Made by a program: the position numbers and the translations under genes | From: Isoetes taiwanensis | Lineage: Eukaryota; Streptophyta; Lycopodiopsida; Isoetales; Isoetaceae | Assembly (NCBI GenBank): GCA_021234155.1 | Contig: JAJEKV010000001.1 | Location: 36,996,826-37,060,825, forward strand | Length of the DNA: 64,000 nucleotides | Direction: 5' to 3' | Part shown: positions 44,223 to 56,410 of the stretch, piece by piece | Numbering within the stretch: position 1 is the first letter of the stretch | Layout: the number at the start of each line of letters is the position of its first letter | The notes under the pieces: model-generated | Told to the model about the DNA's origin: nothing | The model's database searches: none | Seen by the model: the letters and a program-made list of their open reading frames with translations, nothing else

Positions 44223-46940
44223 GCTTCATGATACTCTTACCTGCTACCAGACGGAGTAAATATCATTGGACTTATCATTAGCAAAGCTGTTTTTGCATAC
44301 ATCCATGGTGGGACAATGACTCAATTGATTTTACATTGTAAACAGGTGACCAAATTTAAAACAAGCTGACCCAAAAAGCTTGCAAGTCCCTCACTGTTTT
44401 GGGCTTGATTAGACAACATGCTGCCCCAAACTCAAAAGCCTAAAATGCAAAATCCCCTTAATACCCCTGTTTTTTATGATTTTTTCAAAATGGGCTCTTG
44501 GTTGATGGTCGCTTGATTAGTCTAAGCATCCCTCTATCAAAAGCCCCTTCAAATTTAGCCAAATATGGGCTCAATCAACGTCTGAACCCTGATTTCTTTA
44601 AGAACACCTTGCCCCTTCTGATTTTCTGAAAATGGGCAGCCCAAATCCGTTTTAAACTCGATTCTGATGCTTCATTCCTTGAATCTAGATTGTTGTATAC
44701 CTCCAAATCAATCCCAAGCCTCCATTCTTGCCTTCTTGAATTCCAATATACCCAAAACCCCTCCAAATGATACAAAATTACGAGATGAAACCAACCTTTT
44801 TGTAGAGAGCTTCTAGGGCTGAATTTCAATAAGAAAAGAAGGAAAACTTGAAGCTAAACTACCATCCTTACTTCAAAGAACTCCTTGTACCAAATTGAAA
44901 TCCCCCTTCTTGCTGGCTGAAATGTCCTTGACTATTCCAAGCTTAAACCCGGCCTCTTTTGAAGGGGGAGGCTGAAGGGTGGCTAGCACATTCAAGGAGG
45001 TAGCATTCACGTAAATCACCCAACCTTCAGATAGGGGGTTGACAATAACTCACAATACTAGGCTTCTACAAGTCTGGCAATTAGAATGAATATAATCTAA
45101 ATTCTTTAACGAGTATCCGTTGGAGGCAAGTCTAGTGTCAGCAACTATGGTAATTCCTACTATTGACTTCATTTGGTATTTCATTTAGCAAGATAACAAG
45201 TGCATAAACTTGAAAATATGAATGCTAAGAGAGAATATCAAATAGATCAAGAAATTAACCCTAATTCAAAATTTTGGCTGGCATCGCCAAGCTTGTTTTC
45301 TACTCTAGTACATAGGATATACTATATATGTCAGCATATGTCATATACAATATATCATAACTGACATATGTTTCATGTAGAATGTGTCCCATGTCATAAT
45401 ACTAGATATGAGATATATTATTTGTGTGGTAATATATATATATACCATATGAGGTATAGCTGACCTATGACATATAAGACGTGTATAATATAAATATGTT
45501 ATATATATGTCACTATAAATATGTCATATTTCACATGTATGGGATGGAGTACATGCTTTATGACATAATACCTTTCATAACAAGTTTGGCATCCAAATCT
45601 TTTTTTTCTTTTGTTAGACACATTAAATATATCATGACACTTATGACATATAATATAAATGACATATGCTTTTGTCATACGTGATGTCAATTACGACATA
45701 TGATATAAGTGACATATACTTTTGTCATATAAGTAACATATGCTATGTCATTTATGAACATATGATATAAAAGACATGCTTTTGTCATATGTGTCCAACT
45801 TAGTTATAAAGAAATTTATTGCGATGCCCTTTATAGTCATACTTATTATTTTAAATTGTGTCTATTCAAAATAGTGCAAGAGACATAGAAAATGTGAAAG
45901 ATAAGATGCCTTCTTGCTTGAAGTTTCTATGATACTATGAAGGTCCCTTAGATTCCCTAAAAGTGTGAAACTTCCCCTAGATTCATCAGGGTTCTATGTA
46001 AAGATTATCTTATAATTTTCAAAGAATCGTACGATGGTTTCATAGGGGATTATACTATTGGTAGGAGCATGTGAGCCTTCTACTTATATATGGGCACAAG
46101 CATGCTATAATGTACCTTAAAAAGTATTATTTAGGGACCATAAAACTACCTAATAAAGTACCCAACACTAGGTAATGGGTACTCATATGATGCTTCAATA
46201 ACTAATAAGTGTTAAATTGGACTCATTGCTTTTACCTTCAACATTATCTTTATCTTGACCTTCGACATTAACATGCTTTTGCATTTTATCTTGAACTTTT
46301 CAATTAGCTTTAATCGAAAGAACAAGAAAATAATACTCGTTTCTGAAGTACCCAATATAGGTACTTTGACTGATTCTAAAAGTGGACACCTGTAGTATGC
46401 TTATGCCCAAATAGAATAAAATAGATTTTTAACATCAACAAAGACAAATACACTATGGAACTTATTAGGATTAAAAAAATCCCCGTCTTGAAAGGTTTTT
46501 AAGGGAAAGGCCTTTGCAGTAATGATGATACTAGACAATCAATAGTCAATTAGTTTAATTAAAAAAGATCAAGGCAATTGCTGCTGGCTCTGAAGACATC
46601 CATCTAGTATAATGCCAAGTCATGCACAAATGGTGCGATGTGGACATGTAGAAGCATGTAATATAATAACAATGCAAATAATGATATGTTAGAAATGTAT
46701 GGTTTTCATCTTCAATAACATGTAACTGGCAACATGCACAAAATTTTGCCTCTCGAGTAATTGCGGCCACTCCCATCTACCAGTTTCAATATGTAACTTG
46801 TGGAATCATGTATGAATTGATGCAATAGCTATAATTTCTATTCAAATAAAGAAGCAATCAAATAAAAGCTTGTGGTAAAGGTGCCAAAGTAAGTTTTCCC
46901 AAGTGTATTGGAGCTAGCTAGGTGATAATATCTTCAATGC
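44223..46940. other. Spacer with no recognised gene
   Basis: 44.3-45.0 kb is mostly non-coding, with an 84-codon frame at 44575-44829 (-) that I do not recognise. 45.3-45.8 kb is a degenerate tandem array. 45.8-46.9 kb is AT-rich DNA without signals. MULE terminal inverted repeats were not located. Confidence 0.4.
45290..45800. repeat. Degenerate CATATG-rich tandem array
   Basis: Variants of TGACATATGCTTTTGTCATAT recur at irregular spacing of about 30-45 bp, many with dyad symmetry (ATGTCATATGACAT-like). Confidence 0.75.
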
Positions 46941-48740
46941 TTTCTCTGAGTTTCATCGGTTTAGGAGCTTGGATAAGATCCTCAACACTGGTTGCATTGT
47001 TCTTATCTCTAAATGTAAAGAGCCTAAAACCATTTTTGATTGGCGCCCCATAACTTTGCTGTGTATGGTGTATAAGATTTTTGCTAAGGCCTTGGCAGAG
47101 AAAGTGCGAGACATTTTGGCATAATCTATCTCCCCCACACAGTCAGGTTTTTTTGCCTAAGTGTCACAGTCATTCTCTTATGCTATGCAAGATGGCGTAA
47201 TTCAAGGTTTGACTATGGAGGATGGATCGCAAGAAGTCTGTAATCAGTACCCTGATGACATGTTTCTGTATCTAGTGGCTGAGGATGATAATCTTCCAGA
47301 TGCTAAGCTTTTGTTGCACTCCTTCTCATTGGCATCTGGGGTTCTTCTTGGATGGTCGAAGTGCTCTGCTTTATGGACCTTAGATGCTGCAGTTCCTTCT
47401 TGTGTTCATGAATATCTGTGGAAAATACTTACTCATGGTAAGACCACTAAACTCTTGGGCGTTCCTGTGGGTATACATATTTCTACTTCAGATGCATGGA
47501 ATGTTATAGTCGAAGGCTTGCATAAGCATTTTTTCTTGTGGAACACAACTAAGCTCTCTTTGGCAGGGAGGATAATAATTGCTAAGCATGTTCTCAGGAG
47601 CACTCATGTTTATATGGCATCTGCAGTACTGGCGTTGCAATCAAAATTCCAGGAGGTCATAGCAATTGTTCGCAACTTCGTTTGGGCTGGTACTGAGACA
47701 GGTGTGGTTGTGAAGATTGCTTGGTCTACATATATCAAGCCAAGATTTGCGGGTGGGCTAGGTATGGTTGACTTTGTCTTACATAGTAAAATTATGATCT
47801 TTAAGTTCATCTGTCGCTACCTAGTGGGCATGGTCCATTCACCTGGAATGAGGTTGGTTACCCAGGCACTGGAGCAGTGTATTTCATTTGGGAAACCAAC
47901 ACTTAAGGCGATTCTTCCTTGATGTCTCTTTTTTCAGTTTCACACATATTAATGCTTCTCCCTTCTTAAAGGACCTACTTGATTCTTGGGGGACTGTGCG
48001 AGCCTTGTTTCAGATCAATCCTGATGCTTACTTACAGTTAAGCGCTTCATGTCAGTGGATTCCTTTTAATAATCACATGCCTCTATATGCTATGGTACAT
48101 CCATTGACTTAGCGGCGTTGGAGGCTTGCTGGCATTCTCACAGTTGATGCTTGGTATGAGGCTGGTCACTCGTTGCCGTGAGATTCTTCTTAGACTAAGT
48201 TCATGCTATCTCGATGGGATAGAGCTATTTGACAAGAGGTAGCTAATATTCTGTCAGCCACTCCCTCCCAACTAGCGGATATGCCTATTATTGGTCCCCA
48301 AACTATTAATGCACAATGTCTTGTACATTCTTTATATTAGAAGCTGGTCGACGTTGACATTGTCCCCCCTCGGGCTAGTTGGCGGCTTCATCTTGCCCCT
48401 CCTCAGTGGAAGTGAATATGGTCCTGGGCTTGGGATAAATTGCTTCATCCCAAAGTTTCTGCCTTGTGGTGATAGATCCTTCATACATGTCTGTAGGTTC
48501 ATGTGCTGGTCCATAAGTTTGCTCTCAATATTTGGTCGTGGTTGCTGTCTCTCTTTCATGTGGCCTTGACTAGCCAACAGGTGCTTCTTGCTATATATCC
48601 TTCAACTTGGAACAAGTTGCACCAGCAGGCTTTTCATTTAGCATTAGGTTGGTTGGTGTGGTCTATTTGGAAAAGGTGGCGGTGATGTATCTTCAAGGGC
48701 TTAATAATTACTTCTGATCAAGTTCTTCATGAGGCATAAG
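46941..48740 (+). pseudogene. LINE reverse transcriptase and C-terminal region
   Basis: Plus-strand reading starts in the RT with LDKILNTGCIVLISKCKEPK and WRPITLLCMVYKIFAKALAE (46965-47120), then SPTQSGFFA. It continues in a 253-codon frame (47161-47922) where the catalytic FADD is mutated to YPDDMFLYL. Later blocks are KLLGVPVGI, LSLAGRIIIAKHVL, GGLGMVDFVLHSKI, then a zf-RVT-like W-IWSWAW-KLLHPKV (about 48410-48460) and a tail WLVWSIWKRWR. It differs from the LINEs at 12 and 29 kb. No ORF1, endonuclease or target duplication was found. Confidence 0.82.
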
Positions 48741-49530
48741 ATAGATTGGTAAAAGCATACCTATGTTCGCAGCTTGCTCCTGAGAAGAAACGCTTGATTT
48801 TTGAGGAATTTTTGGGTATATCATCTCTTGCATATGTGGGTTGCTCCATTCAGTGGATTATCTTTGTCTGCTGAAATCTTATTCCTGCCTCTGCAATTAT
48901 ACGTATTTTTTTTGGGGATATTGAATAAAGGGGAGGGGGTCTATATATGCATGGTACCCAAGGAGTGCTCTACCACTATACTTCTTCACCACACTTCTCC
49001 CACTTTTTTCTTCTTCTTTATTGGCGTGGTTATCGATTGGTTAAGGTATTCTTTTGTATTTCCTAACCTTGGGTGTACTTTATTTATGGGGTTTGCATTG
49101 TTATTTGTCGTCATGCCCTTTTTTTTTTTTGGGGGATAAAGTGTAATAAAAGGTACAATGAGTCCTCACAAAGGTTAGATAGAAAGAATTAGAGCCTATT
49201 CTATGGATCTTTATGCTCCATTGATGTGTATATTGGGAATCCCATTTCCACGACACCATGATGGTAGAGAAACCATACATACTCATTCATTTAGATTGTT
49301 TTCCCTACTTGTCCCAACACTTTGGACTAGATCCTCAAAACTCATCCAATGACATCTGAAATAGTTATAGAACCCTTCAATCCTGTCAATTCTGTCTAGT
49401 CCCTTATGGTAATTCACCCCCATCTTCCTATGGTGGGATAGAGCCATTAAAGCCACTTCCATATTGAAGTAATTCTTTAGTTTCTCAATAGAAATACTTT
49501 GCCCCTCAACCTGTACAGGACAGAGGGGTC
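48741..49530. other. Region between two LINE remnants
   Basis: No recognised gene. A 14-base T-run followed by GGGGG lies at about 49118-49136, and AATAAA-like sequence follows at 49142. These may be the 3' end of the preceding LINE, but no clear tail or target duplication was seen. Confidence 0.4.
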
Positions 49531-50690
49531 ATGGTGGGGTTGCTTGCTACTACCAGACAACCTTGGCACATTCGGTTACCCTCCAGAAGACAGACAGACA
49601 GACACAACCGGTACTTGTGGGTTCGTGTGCATCATACCAGTGGCAACCCTCTTTTTCTGGCAACCTGTTATTTCCCTCACGCAGAGAGCACCTTTTATCG
49701 CAGCCGCTCCGATGCGGATAGGATGGACCCTTATGTCGATCTATATGATGACATACATCAGCACAAGCAGTTGGGTAGGGTTGTCCTTCTTGGGGATTTC
49801 AATGCACGGACAGGAGTAGAGCAGCCCATGAGACTTGATCCCCTCGCTGACGATGTCCTGCAGCTACGTCCCGCAGACGCAACCTGGCCACGAGGATCGG
49901 ATGACATCCAGGTCACTCGCTTTGGCAGACAGTTGCTCCTGCTATGTGGTATTTTTGACTTGATAATTTGCAATGGCCTGTCACAGTGGCCCGCTTCTCG
50001 CAAGTGCACCTGCAGACAGGACAATCAGGGGGGAGGGTCTAGTGTGGTGGACTATGTGCTCGTAGCTGCGCAAGATATGCATCTCATCAGTCGTTTCCGG
50101 GTGGGCACCGACAATCGGGATGAGGAGGTTGACTCAGATCACCTCCCACTTTATTTGGACATGGTTTGGCAAGCCGCCAGAACCCCCACTATGCCAACCC
50201 CTCGCCATCCTCAGTTGCGACTAGATTATGAGCAGGCAGAGGACTATGCCAAGATGCTCATGGACGCCCTGCCAGCCATTCTTCGGACCCCCACACTAGA
50301 GCAGCAGACAGATCAGTTGACTTCGCTATTACGGGATGCAGCGGACAGGTGCTTTGGCAGACCCCCCCCTCCCCCGCGTCGCCGCTCAGGGACAACAACA
50401 TTTCCTCGTAACCGGTGGTTTGATGCAGAGTGTAAAGAACGCAAGCGCCAGCTTCGTCACATCATGGATCCAGGTACCCGCTTGCAGGCCACCACACAGT
50501 ACCGCGCCCATCTGAAGGAGACAAAGGCGCGGTACCTTGCCAGGCATCAGGGGGAGATGTTCGGCCTGCTGGACACTCATCCTCGAACCTTTTGGCGCAG
50601 AGTGCTTCGAAGGCCAGGCCAGCCCAGCCTACAGGGGACATCACACCCGTGCAGTGGGAACAGTACTTGCAGCAGCTCTATGACCCACCA
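49531..50690 (+). pseudogene. LINE endonuclease domain, GC-rich, different clade
   Basis: A 433-codon frame starting at 49531 encodes an endonuclease/exonuclease/phosphatase fold: NPLFLATCYFPHAES, RVVLLGDFNARTG (catalytic D, N), SVVDYVLVAAQ and DSDHLPLYLD (catalytic DH). A charged linker WFDAECKERKRQLRH with ARYLARHQGEMFGLL follows, then TFWRRVLRR, as found between endonuclease and RT in some LINEs. About 50690 the frame runs into a solo-LTR copy, so the last 45 codons are foreign. The N-terminus and the entire RT are missing. GC content is clearly above the neighbourhood. The style resembles LINEs I associate with algae and non-seed plants. Confidence 0.8.
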
Positions 50691-51907
50691 GGGATGCGTA
50701 CGCCCATACCCCCATAACAAGGCGCTACCCGAGGCTCAGACTCCAAGGGGTCAATTGACGATCAGGCCTCAAGATAACAACAGACGAAAGTATAACATGG
50801 TGTTGGCTGGCATAAGACAATGGCTAGGGTAGTCCACTCCATCCGCACCTCCTGTGCACACTTTGCAAATAGGTTGAATCATGGTATGACGTGCTTGTAG
50901 CCCTCCGGAGGCGCAATCCCAAGGAATCACCCTATGGGACTACTCCGGGTTACATCTTCCTGGTCCGATGAGGCAGGTTAGAGAAGCTTCTCCTCCCTGA
51001 CCACAACGGTTCCCTGGGTGTGCTAGAGGATACCTGCCACACCTGCAACACCCGTATCCGTACCTGACTTACCCCCTTAAATCTACGCAAAGTCGAGGAC
51101 GTCCATAAAGACCATATCCAACGATCCAGGAGGTGTCAGACCCATACCCGGCCCACACATAGTGACCGTCTATAGGCCTAGCACACTATAGGAGCCCCAG
51201 TAGCCATGCTCAACAAGGCTCCACCCCCGCTTCACCAATTGTGTCCGTCGTTTGGTGCCAAACCACATCATAGTATCCCCATCCAGGTTGGCTCTTGTGC
51301 ACAGGCCGCAAGTATTGGGTTTTAAGGGATCTAGCTAGAAACATCTCTAATCCTAAGAGGCTTTCAGATCTCTACCTTTCCCTTAACCCCAATACATGGA
51401 GGGAACAGAAAGAAAGGATATAAACACTATCCAAGTATCCATCATCATCCAAAATAACATATGAAAGAGAATTTAACCATTCCATCTATTCAAAGAAGTG
51501 TTAACAGAGATACAACCTATCTGGGGACTAAACAGTCTCTTGGCTGGAGCCATTATCACGGAAAGTCTCCGTTTTTCAGGTCTGTTGGCAAAAACTGGTA
51601 GCTGCTCCTCCTATCCTCTTCCCAATTCGAATTTGGGGCAAAAATGGGGGTAGGACCCCTATTTCTCCACCCAAATTAGCAAGTCCCACTTGGCCAATCG
51701 AGTTGGGCCAGGTGGCACTCCCCTATTGGCTATATTTAACTAATTATACCCTAATTAGCATAATTAGGTTAATATCCACTAATTTTATTAGCATAGCTAA
51801 TAAAATCCATTTTAAGTGAACCCAAGTGACCCTTAGGGGTCTAATTAAATATTGGTGACGTGTCATAGTATGCATACGTATATCGTATAAATACCTAGAA
51901 CGTCACA
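50691..51907 (-). mobile_element. Partial LTR copy of the 25-kb solo-LTR family
   Basis: On the minus strand, 51907 reads TGTGACGTTCTAGGTATTTA, matching the left end of 25094-26730 (TGTGATGTTCCAGGG). The match continues with gaps to about 50700 (GATCGTCAATTGACCCCTTG region). The last 300 bp or so of the LTR are missing where it meets the LINE endonuclease frame. Confidence 0.75.
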
Positions 51908-52996
51908 TTCTCCCTCCCTTGGATTAATGCTGTCCACAGCATTAGAGTTAGTGGAGATTGAATGTACAAAAGATAACTCTTACTTATTGAAGTCAACAGA
52001 AGATTACATATACAGGTGATAGGACGGAAGTCCTTTAACAACATTAATAATTTAAAAGTGTACTCATAACAGAAGTTTTAAATACAAGAGTTGGCCTCCA
52101 GGCTGAGGTCTAGATTCTTCTGCAGTATGTCAGTACGCCCTACTGGCCTGCAGAAGTAAAGTACATCAGTACGTACAAAATAATTTAAGTAGTGTGGTTG
52201 AAGGGACCACCTCCTTAAAGTAGATGAAAAAAATATGAATGCAAGAATCCTATCATGCCTAAGGCTTGCATGTCGTCTCGGCGTAAGGAATGGCCATATT
52301 CACATTATAGCCGCTGATGAATATGTCCCATCATGAATGCCTATATGCCCACTTCCCCACCTAAGATGCATGGAACGCCATGGACAAGTCAGTCAAGAAA
52401 TTACAGAGCACGATCCGAATTGAGACCCTCTTCAAAAGGGTGAAAGCACGCTGTGATGTCCCAATTTGGCTGTCCCCCCAAAATATGGAGGCAGGAAGCT
52501 CCAGCCGGATTTGCGGTCTACTGCAGTTTCTTATTTTCGGATTTTGTTCCGAATTTGTGTACGTCGGATCTTTGTTGCTTCACTGGAGCTTTTCAAGTTG
52601 AAGCTCTGGGCCATTTAGATGCTCCTTTTTGCACGTATTTTACTTGTTTATTCGTATTTAACAAATCCAATGGTTTATAATCCAATGGTTTATCAAAAAA
52701 AAATAAGGTATGGGTTAGAGATAAGGTGCTTAATCCGGTAGTTTGGTCTGTGGTATCTTGGTGGTTGCCCAAAAATTTGGGCAAAGTGACAAATGCAGAA
52801 AATATAGGGCATTTTTACGAATACACATAAATACAAGGCCATTTTTTAAAATTTCCCTTATATTTTAATAAAAATAGGAGATATACCTTCGAAAGTTGTA
52901 TATACGGTGTACATACAGATAATGTTCCCGCTCATTATTCAATTTCTACTCGATATACAAAAGCTTCAGCAGGAAGGAAGAAGGGTCCATTCCGGC
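51908..52996. other. Upstream region of RAD51
   Basis: No gene is recognised. At 52450-52705 a stretch beginning TGATGTCCCAATTTGGC ends in a duplicated TCCAATGGTTTAT and an A-run (52695-52703), which looks like a short retrotransposed 3' end. The RAD51 promoter should lie in the last few hundred bases; no clear TATA box was identified. Confidence 0.4.
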
Positions 52997-54822
52997 ATGG
53001 AGCAAAGGGATGCGTGCCATGAACAGGATCTGGATCAACAACAACAACATGGCCCATCCTTGATCGAGCAGCTACAGGCGAGACTCCTTCACTCTTCATT
53101 TGCTTCTTCTTGATTAGGGTTTTAAACAAGCAGAGGGATCTCCAATAGGACTTTTTGGATTCATATATTTGATCGGTTCTGTTTCTTAGTAAGCCTTTTT
53201 GGGTTGTAAATATATATGAGGATAATCGAAGAAATACCCACTTAGTATTCTCACATTCGACACTCTGCTGTCCAGCATTTTGGCATATCTTCTACAGATA
53301 TCAAGAAACTTAGAGATGCTGGTCTTTGCACTGTTGAGGCCGTTGCATATTCTCCAAAGAAGGAGCTCCTTAAGATTAAGGGCATAAGCGAGGCTAAAGT
53401 AGATAAGCTCGTCGAGGCTGGTACGTTGAATACTCATTATCCTCATTTATACCAATAAAAGCGTAGATTAACCTAAAATTTGTTATCGTGCTATTCAGCA
53501 ACCAAACTAGTTCCAATGGGTTTTACAAGTGCTGCGCAGATGCATGAGCAAAGATCCGAGATAATCCAAATAACTTCTGGATCAAGAGAGCTTGATAAAG
53601 TTCTCGAAGGTATTTTGATTAAAGATTTTTGCTAAATTTTTCTAACTGTAAGCATTTCTCATGGAGATGATATTGGGACATATAGGTGGCATAGAAACAG
53701 GTTCTATAACCGAAATCTATGGTGAATTTAGAACCGGGAAAACACAGCTTTGTCATACGCTTTGTGTCACCTGCCAGGTCATGTTATTTCTTTGCAATAA
53801 CCATCTATATGCCTTAAAGTTACAAGGTTCCTGACGCATTACATGATTAAAACCACAGTTGCCGCTAGACCAGGGTGGTGGTGAAGGTAAAGCATTGTAT
53901 ATTGATGCTGAGGGAACATTCAGACCACAACGTCTGCTTCAAATAGCTGAAAGGTGCAATGCTTCTCATTCTGGATAATTTTGTTATGTGTGTTAACATA
54001 TGTTAAGTTTTACAGATATGGACTAAATGGTGCAGATGTTCTAGATAATGTCGCTTATGCTAGAGCATATAATACAGATCATCAGTCGCAACTTCTATTA
54101 GAGGCAGCATCAATGATGGCTGAATCAAGGTAATAAGTCTTTCGCAAGTACGGATTGGTTATATTGACACCAAAAGAGTGTTTTGTCTCACATGAATTGA
54201 CATGTTAGGTTTGCTCTCATGGTGGTGGATAGTGCAACTGCCCTTTACCGCACAGACTTTTCTGGTCGTGGGGAATTATCAGCTAGACAAATGCATCTTG
54301 CAAGATTTTTGAGAAGCCTACAAAAAATGGCAGATGAAGTAAGATAGCTCTCCTTTATGGCACTTTTTAAGTTATCAAAGTATTTTGTTGTTTGCCAGTT
54401 ATTGTTTAGTTTAGCTGCAAAATAGATGATATAAACATTGTTTTTGACTTAATTTCTTATATTTGTTCTTAGAATAATTTGAGACTTTTTACCAACTTGG
54501 TTGCCTCTCAGTTTGGTGTTGCAGTTGTGCTAACAAATCAAGTTGTTGCACAAGTGGATGGTGGAGCTGTTTTTGCTGGTCCTCAAGTTAAACCTATTGG
54601 AGGCAACATCATTGCACATGCTTCAACGACAAGGTAATTCAGATGAGGTTTTCTGATTGTTTATAAGTAAGCTCAATATTTTTTCTTTGTTCTTTCAGGC
54701 TTGCACTGCGCAAAGGAAGGGGTGAAGAACGAATTTGCAAGGTTGTTTGCTCACCTTGTTTACCTGAACAGGAAGCTCGTTTCCAAATATCAGCGGAAGG
54801 CATTATTGATGTAACTGATTAA
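52997..54822 (+). CDS. RAD51: RAD51 recombinase, complete, 9 exons, 337 residues
   Basis: RAD51 forms nucleoprotein filaments on single-stranded DNA and carries out homology search and strand exchange in mitotic and meiotic repair. Exons are 52997-53077, 53276-53420, 53499-53609, 53686-53777, 53859-53953, 54016-54129, 54209-54338, 54512-54633 and 54699-54822; all phases agree. An N-terminal HhH domain ([20 protein letters not shown] ... [15 protein letters not shown]) is followed by [20 protein letters not shown]. Walker A is GEFRTGKTQ and Walker B is [15 protein letters not shown]. The L2 region is [10 protein letters not shown] and the end is [10 protein letters not shown]. The [10 protein letters not shown] ending and overall length match plant RAD51 rather than DMC1. 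Arabidopsis RAD51 is 342 residues. Intron 1 appears to start with GC (CAG|GCGAGA at 53078); other introns are GT-AG. No disruption is seen. Confidence 0.96.
53078..53275 (+). other. RAD51 intron 1 with apparent GC-AG splice sites
   Basis: Exon 1 must end after QLQ (...GCTACAG) to match the family, and exon 2 begins HFGISSTD after TCCAG. The donor is then GCGAGA rather than GT. No alternative GT nearby keeps both the frame and the alignment. Confidence 0.75.
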
Positions 54823-54937
54823 ATGGTCAATAGCTCATTGGCACGCACCTTCTATAAAAATGTCAAATCAAATACAACTATCCAACTCGGCCCATTTATG
54901 GATAACAAGAAATTGAAATCTGTAAAACATGGCACAA

Positions 54938-55015
54938 CTGTATCTTCAGAATACCAGTGGACCTTTAAGTAACTACATACTACAATGCTGTATCTTCAGA
55001 ATACCAGTGGACCTT
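54938..55015. repeat. 28-bp direct repeat in the RAD51 3' flank
   Basis: CTGTATCTTCAGAATACCAG followed by TGGACCTT occurs at 54938-54965 and 54988-55015 without difference; 22 bp lie between. Confidence 0.92.
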
Positions 55016-55123
55016 ATGCCTTTCAATGCGCACATGTTGTAAATATATCCACACTTCTCTTCTTGGTACAGATTCTCATTAGATAAGAAATATGTTGCAA
55101 ATTTTGTTAACAATATATTATAG

Positions 55124-55410
55124 ATAAAGGCCAAATTATAAAAGTGCCCTTATATTTTGGTGAAATTGGCAAAATGGTATTTTATTAAATTATCAAAATG
55201 TCCCTGTTTTGTGCCTGCGACAAAAGTGACCACAAATTCTACCTCGTGATTCAGTCGTGCATGGAATGCCCTTCCGAATCAAACCATCATGCTCTTCCAA
55301 ATTAAGCATATCATTGCTAATTGGTGGGATTTCTTTACATTATGAAAATTGCATTTTGGCATTTTGTTAATTTCACTAGAATACAAGGGCATTTTTATAA
55401 TTTGCCTTAT
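55124..55410. mobile_element. MITE-like 287-bp inverted-repeat element
   Basis: The first 70 bp (ATAAAGGCCAAATTATAAAA ... GTGCCCTTATATTTTGGTGAAATT) match the inverse complement of the last 70 bp, at about four bases in five. Both edges sit in TATA-rich sequence, so the target duplication (perhaps TATA) is unclear. It has no coding capacity. Confidence 0.75.
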
Positions 55411-56410
55411 TATAAATGGGTTACAATTTATACTTTTTTCTTTAGTTCTAGAGACCATCCAGAATCGCACTCTAAACTGTTGGGTGTCAAATCCCACAGA
55501 TGCAATGTGAAGTGGTTGGGGGCAAGGCCCAACCGAGCAATGTAGTGTGGTGTATGGTCACATGTCTAGTTGGATGCTGCCTAGTGGCGTGATATCAAAA
55601 GAACTATCTATCTATCTATCTTAAAAATTGACCAGTTGTATGGATTAATCGAGCAATGCATGTAATTGATTTGGACGGCTGTCATAGACATGCTTTGAAA
55701 AAGGTGAAGTTAGACGCAGCAGTTGTGCATAATCCACATGCATACGAATTTCTAGCATCGTTGTTATTCTTTAGAATATGTTGTGGTGGCAACGTACACC
55801 TCAGAAATGCTAAAATATATCTTGGGGCCCCAAGGTGAGTAGGAAGAGATGCAATACAAGATCAAAGAGGGAAAAAAAGTTAAAAAAAGAATCGAGTTAG
55901 ATTTTATCGTCCCCGGAGATCAAAATAGCCTATGGGATTCAATACAATATAGAACATTACATTCATTGCTATTAGGATTAAAAACCTAGCCCAAAAGTTT
56001 TTAGAGAAAAAATAATAGTAATAAATGTGCATAATATACAAAATGCTTGTATGATTAATCAATTGTCATTCAATCCTATTTCATCAAGCTCTAACCCATA
56101 TATATGGTGATCCATTAAGTAACTACATACTACAAGAAAAGAAGGATGCTATAGCTGCTAAAGACTATCACCATCTTCTCCCATCAAGATGAGTAATACA
56201 AGAGATTTCCTCATCAAGCTAGATACTACTGACACTTGATCATTTTGAGGATATAACTTACATTTGAGGGTTAAGCATACTCTTGAACATTTAATTTTGT
56301 GCATTTGGGGGTCAAAAAAATTAGTCCTAGTAATTAGACTTCATACACTCATGGTAATGCCTAATGCTTACACTCCACGATTGCCTAGGCATTCTGGTTC
56401 TTATAGCTTA

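Larger units (their letters stand above)
54823..56410. other. RAD51 downstream region
   Basis: The stretch holds a 28-bp repeat (54938 and 54988), a 21-bp direct repeat (TTAAGTAACTACATACTACAA at 54965-54985 and 56115-56135), a MITE-like inverted repeat (55124-55410) and a CTAT microsatellite near 55607-55620. No gene is recognised. Confidence 0.5.
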
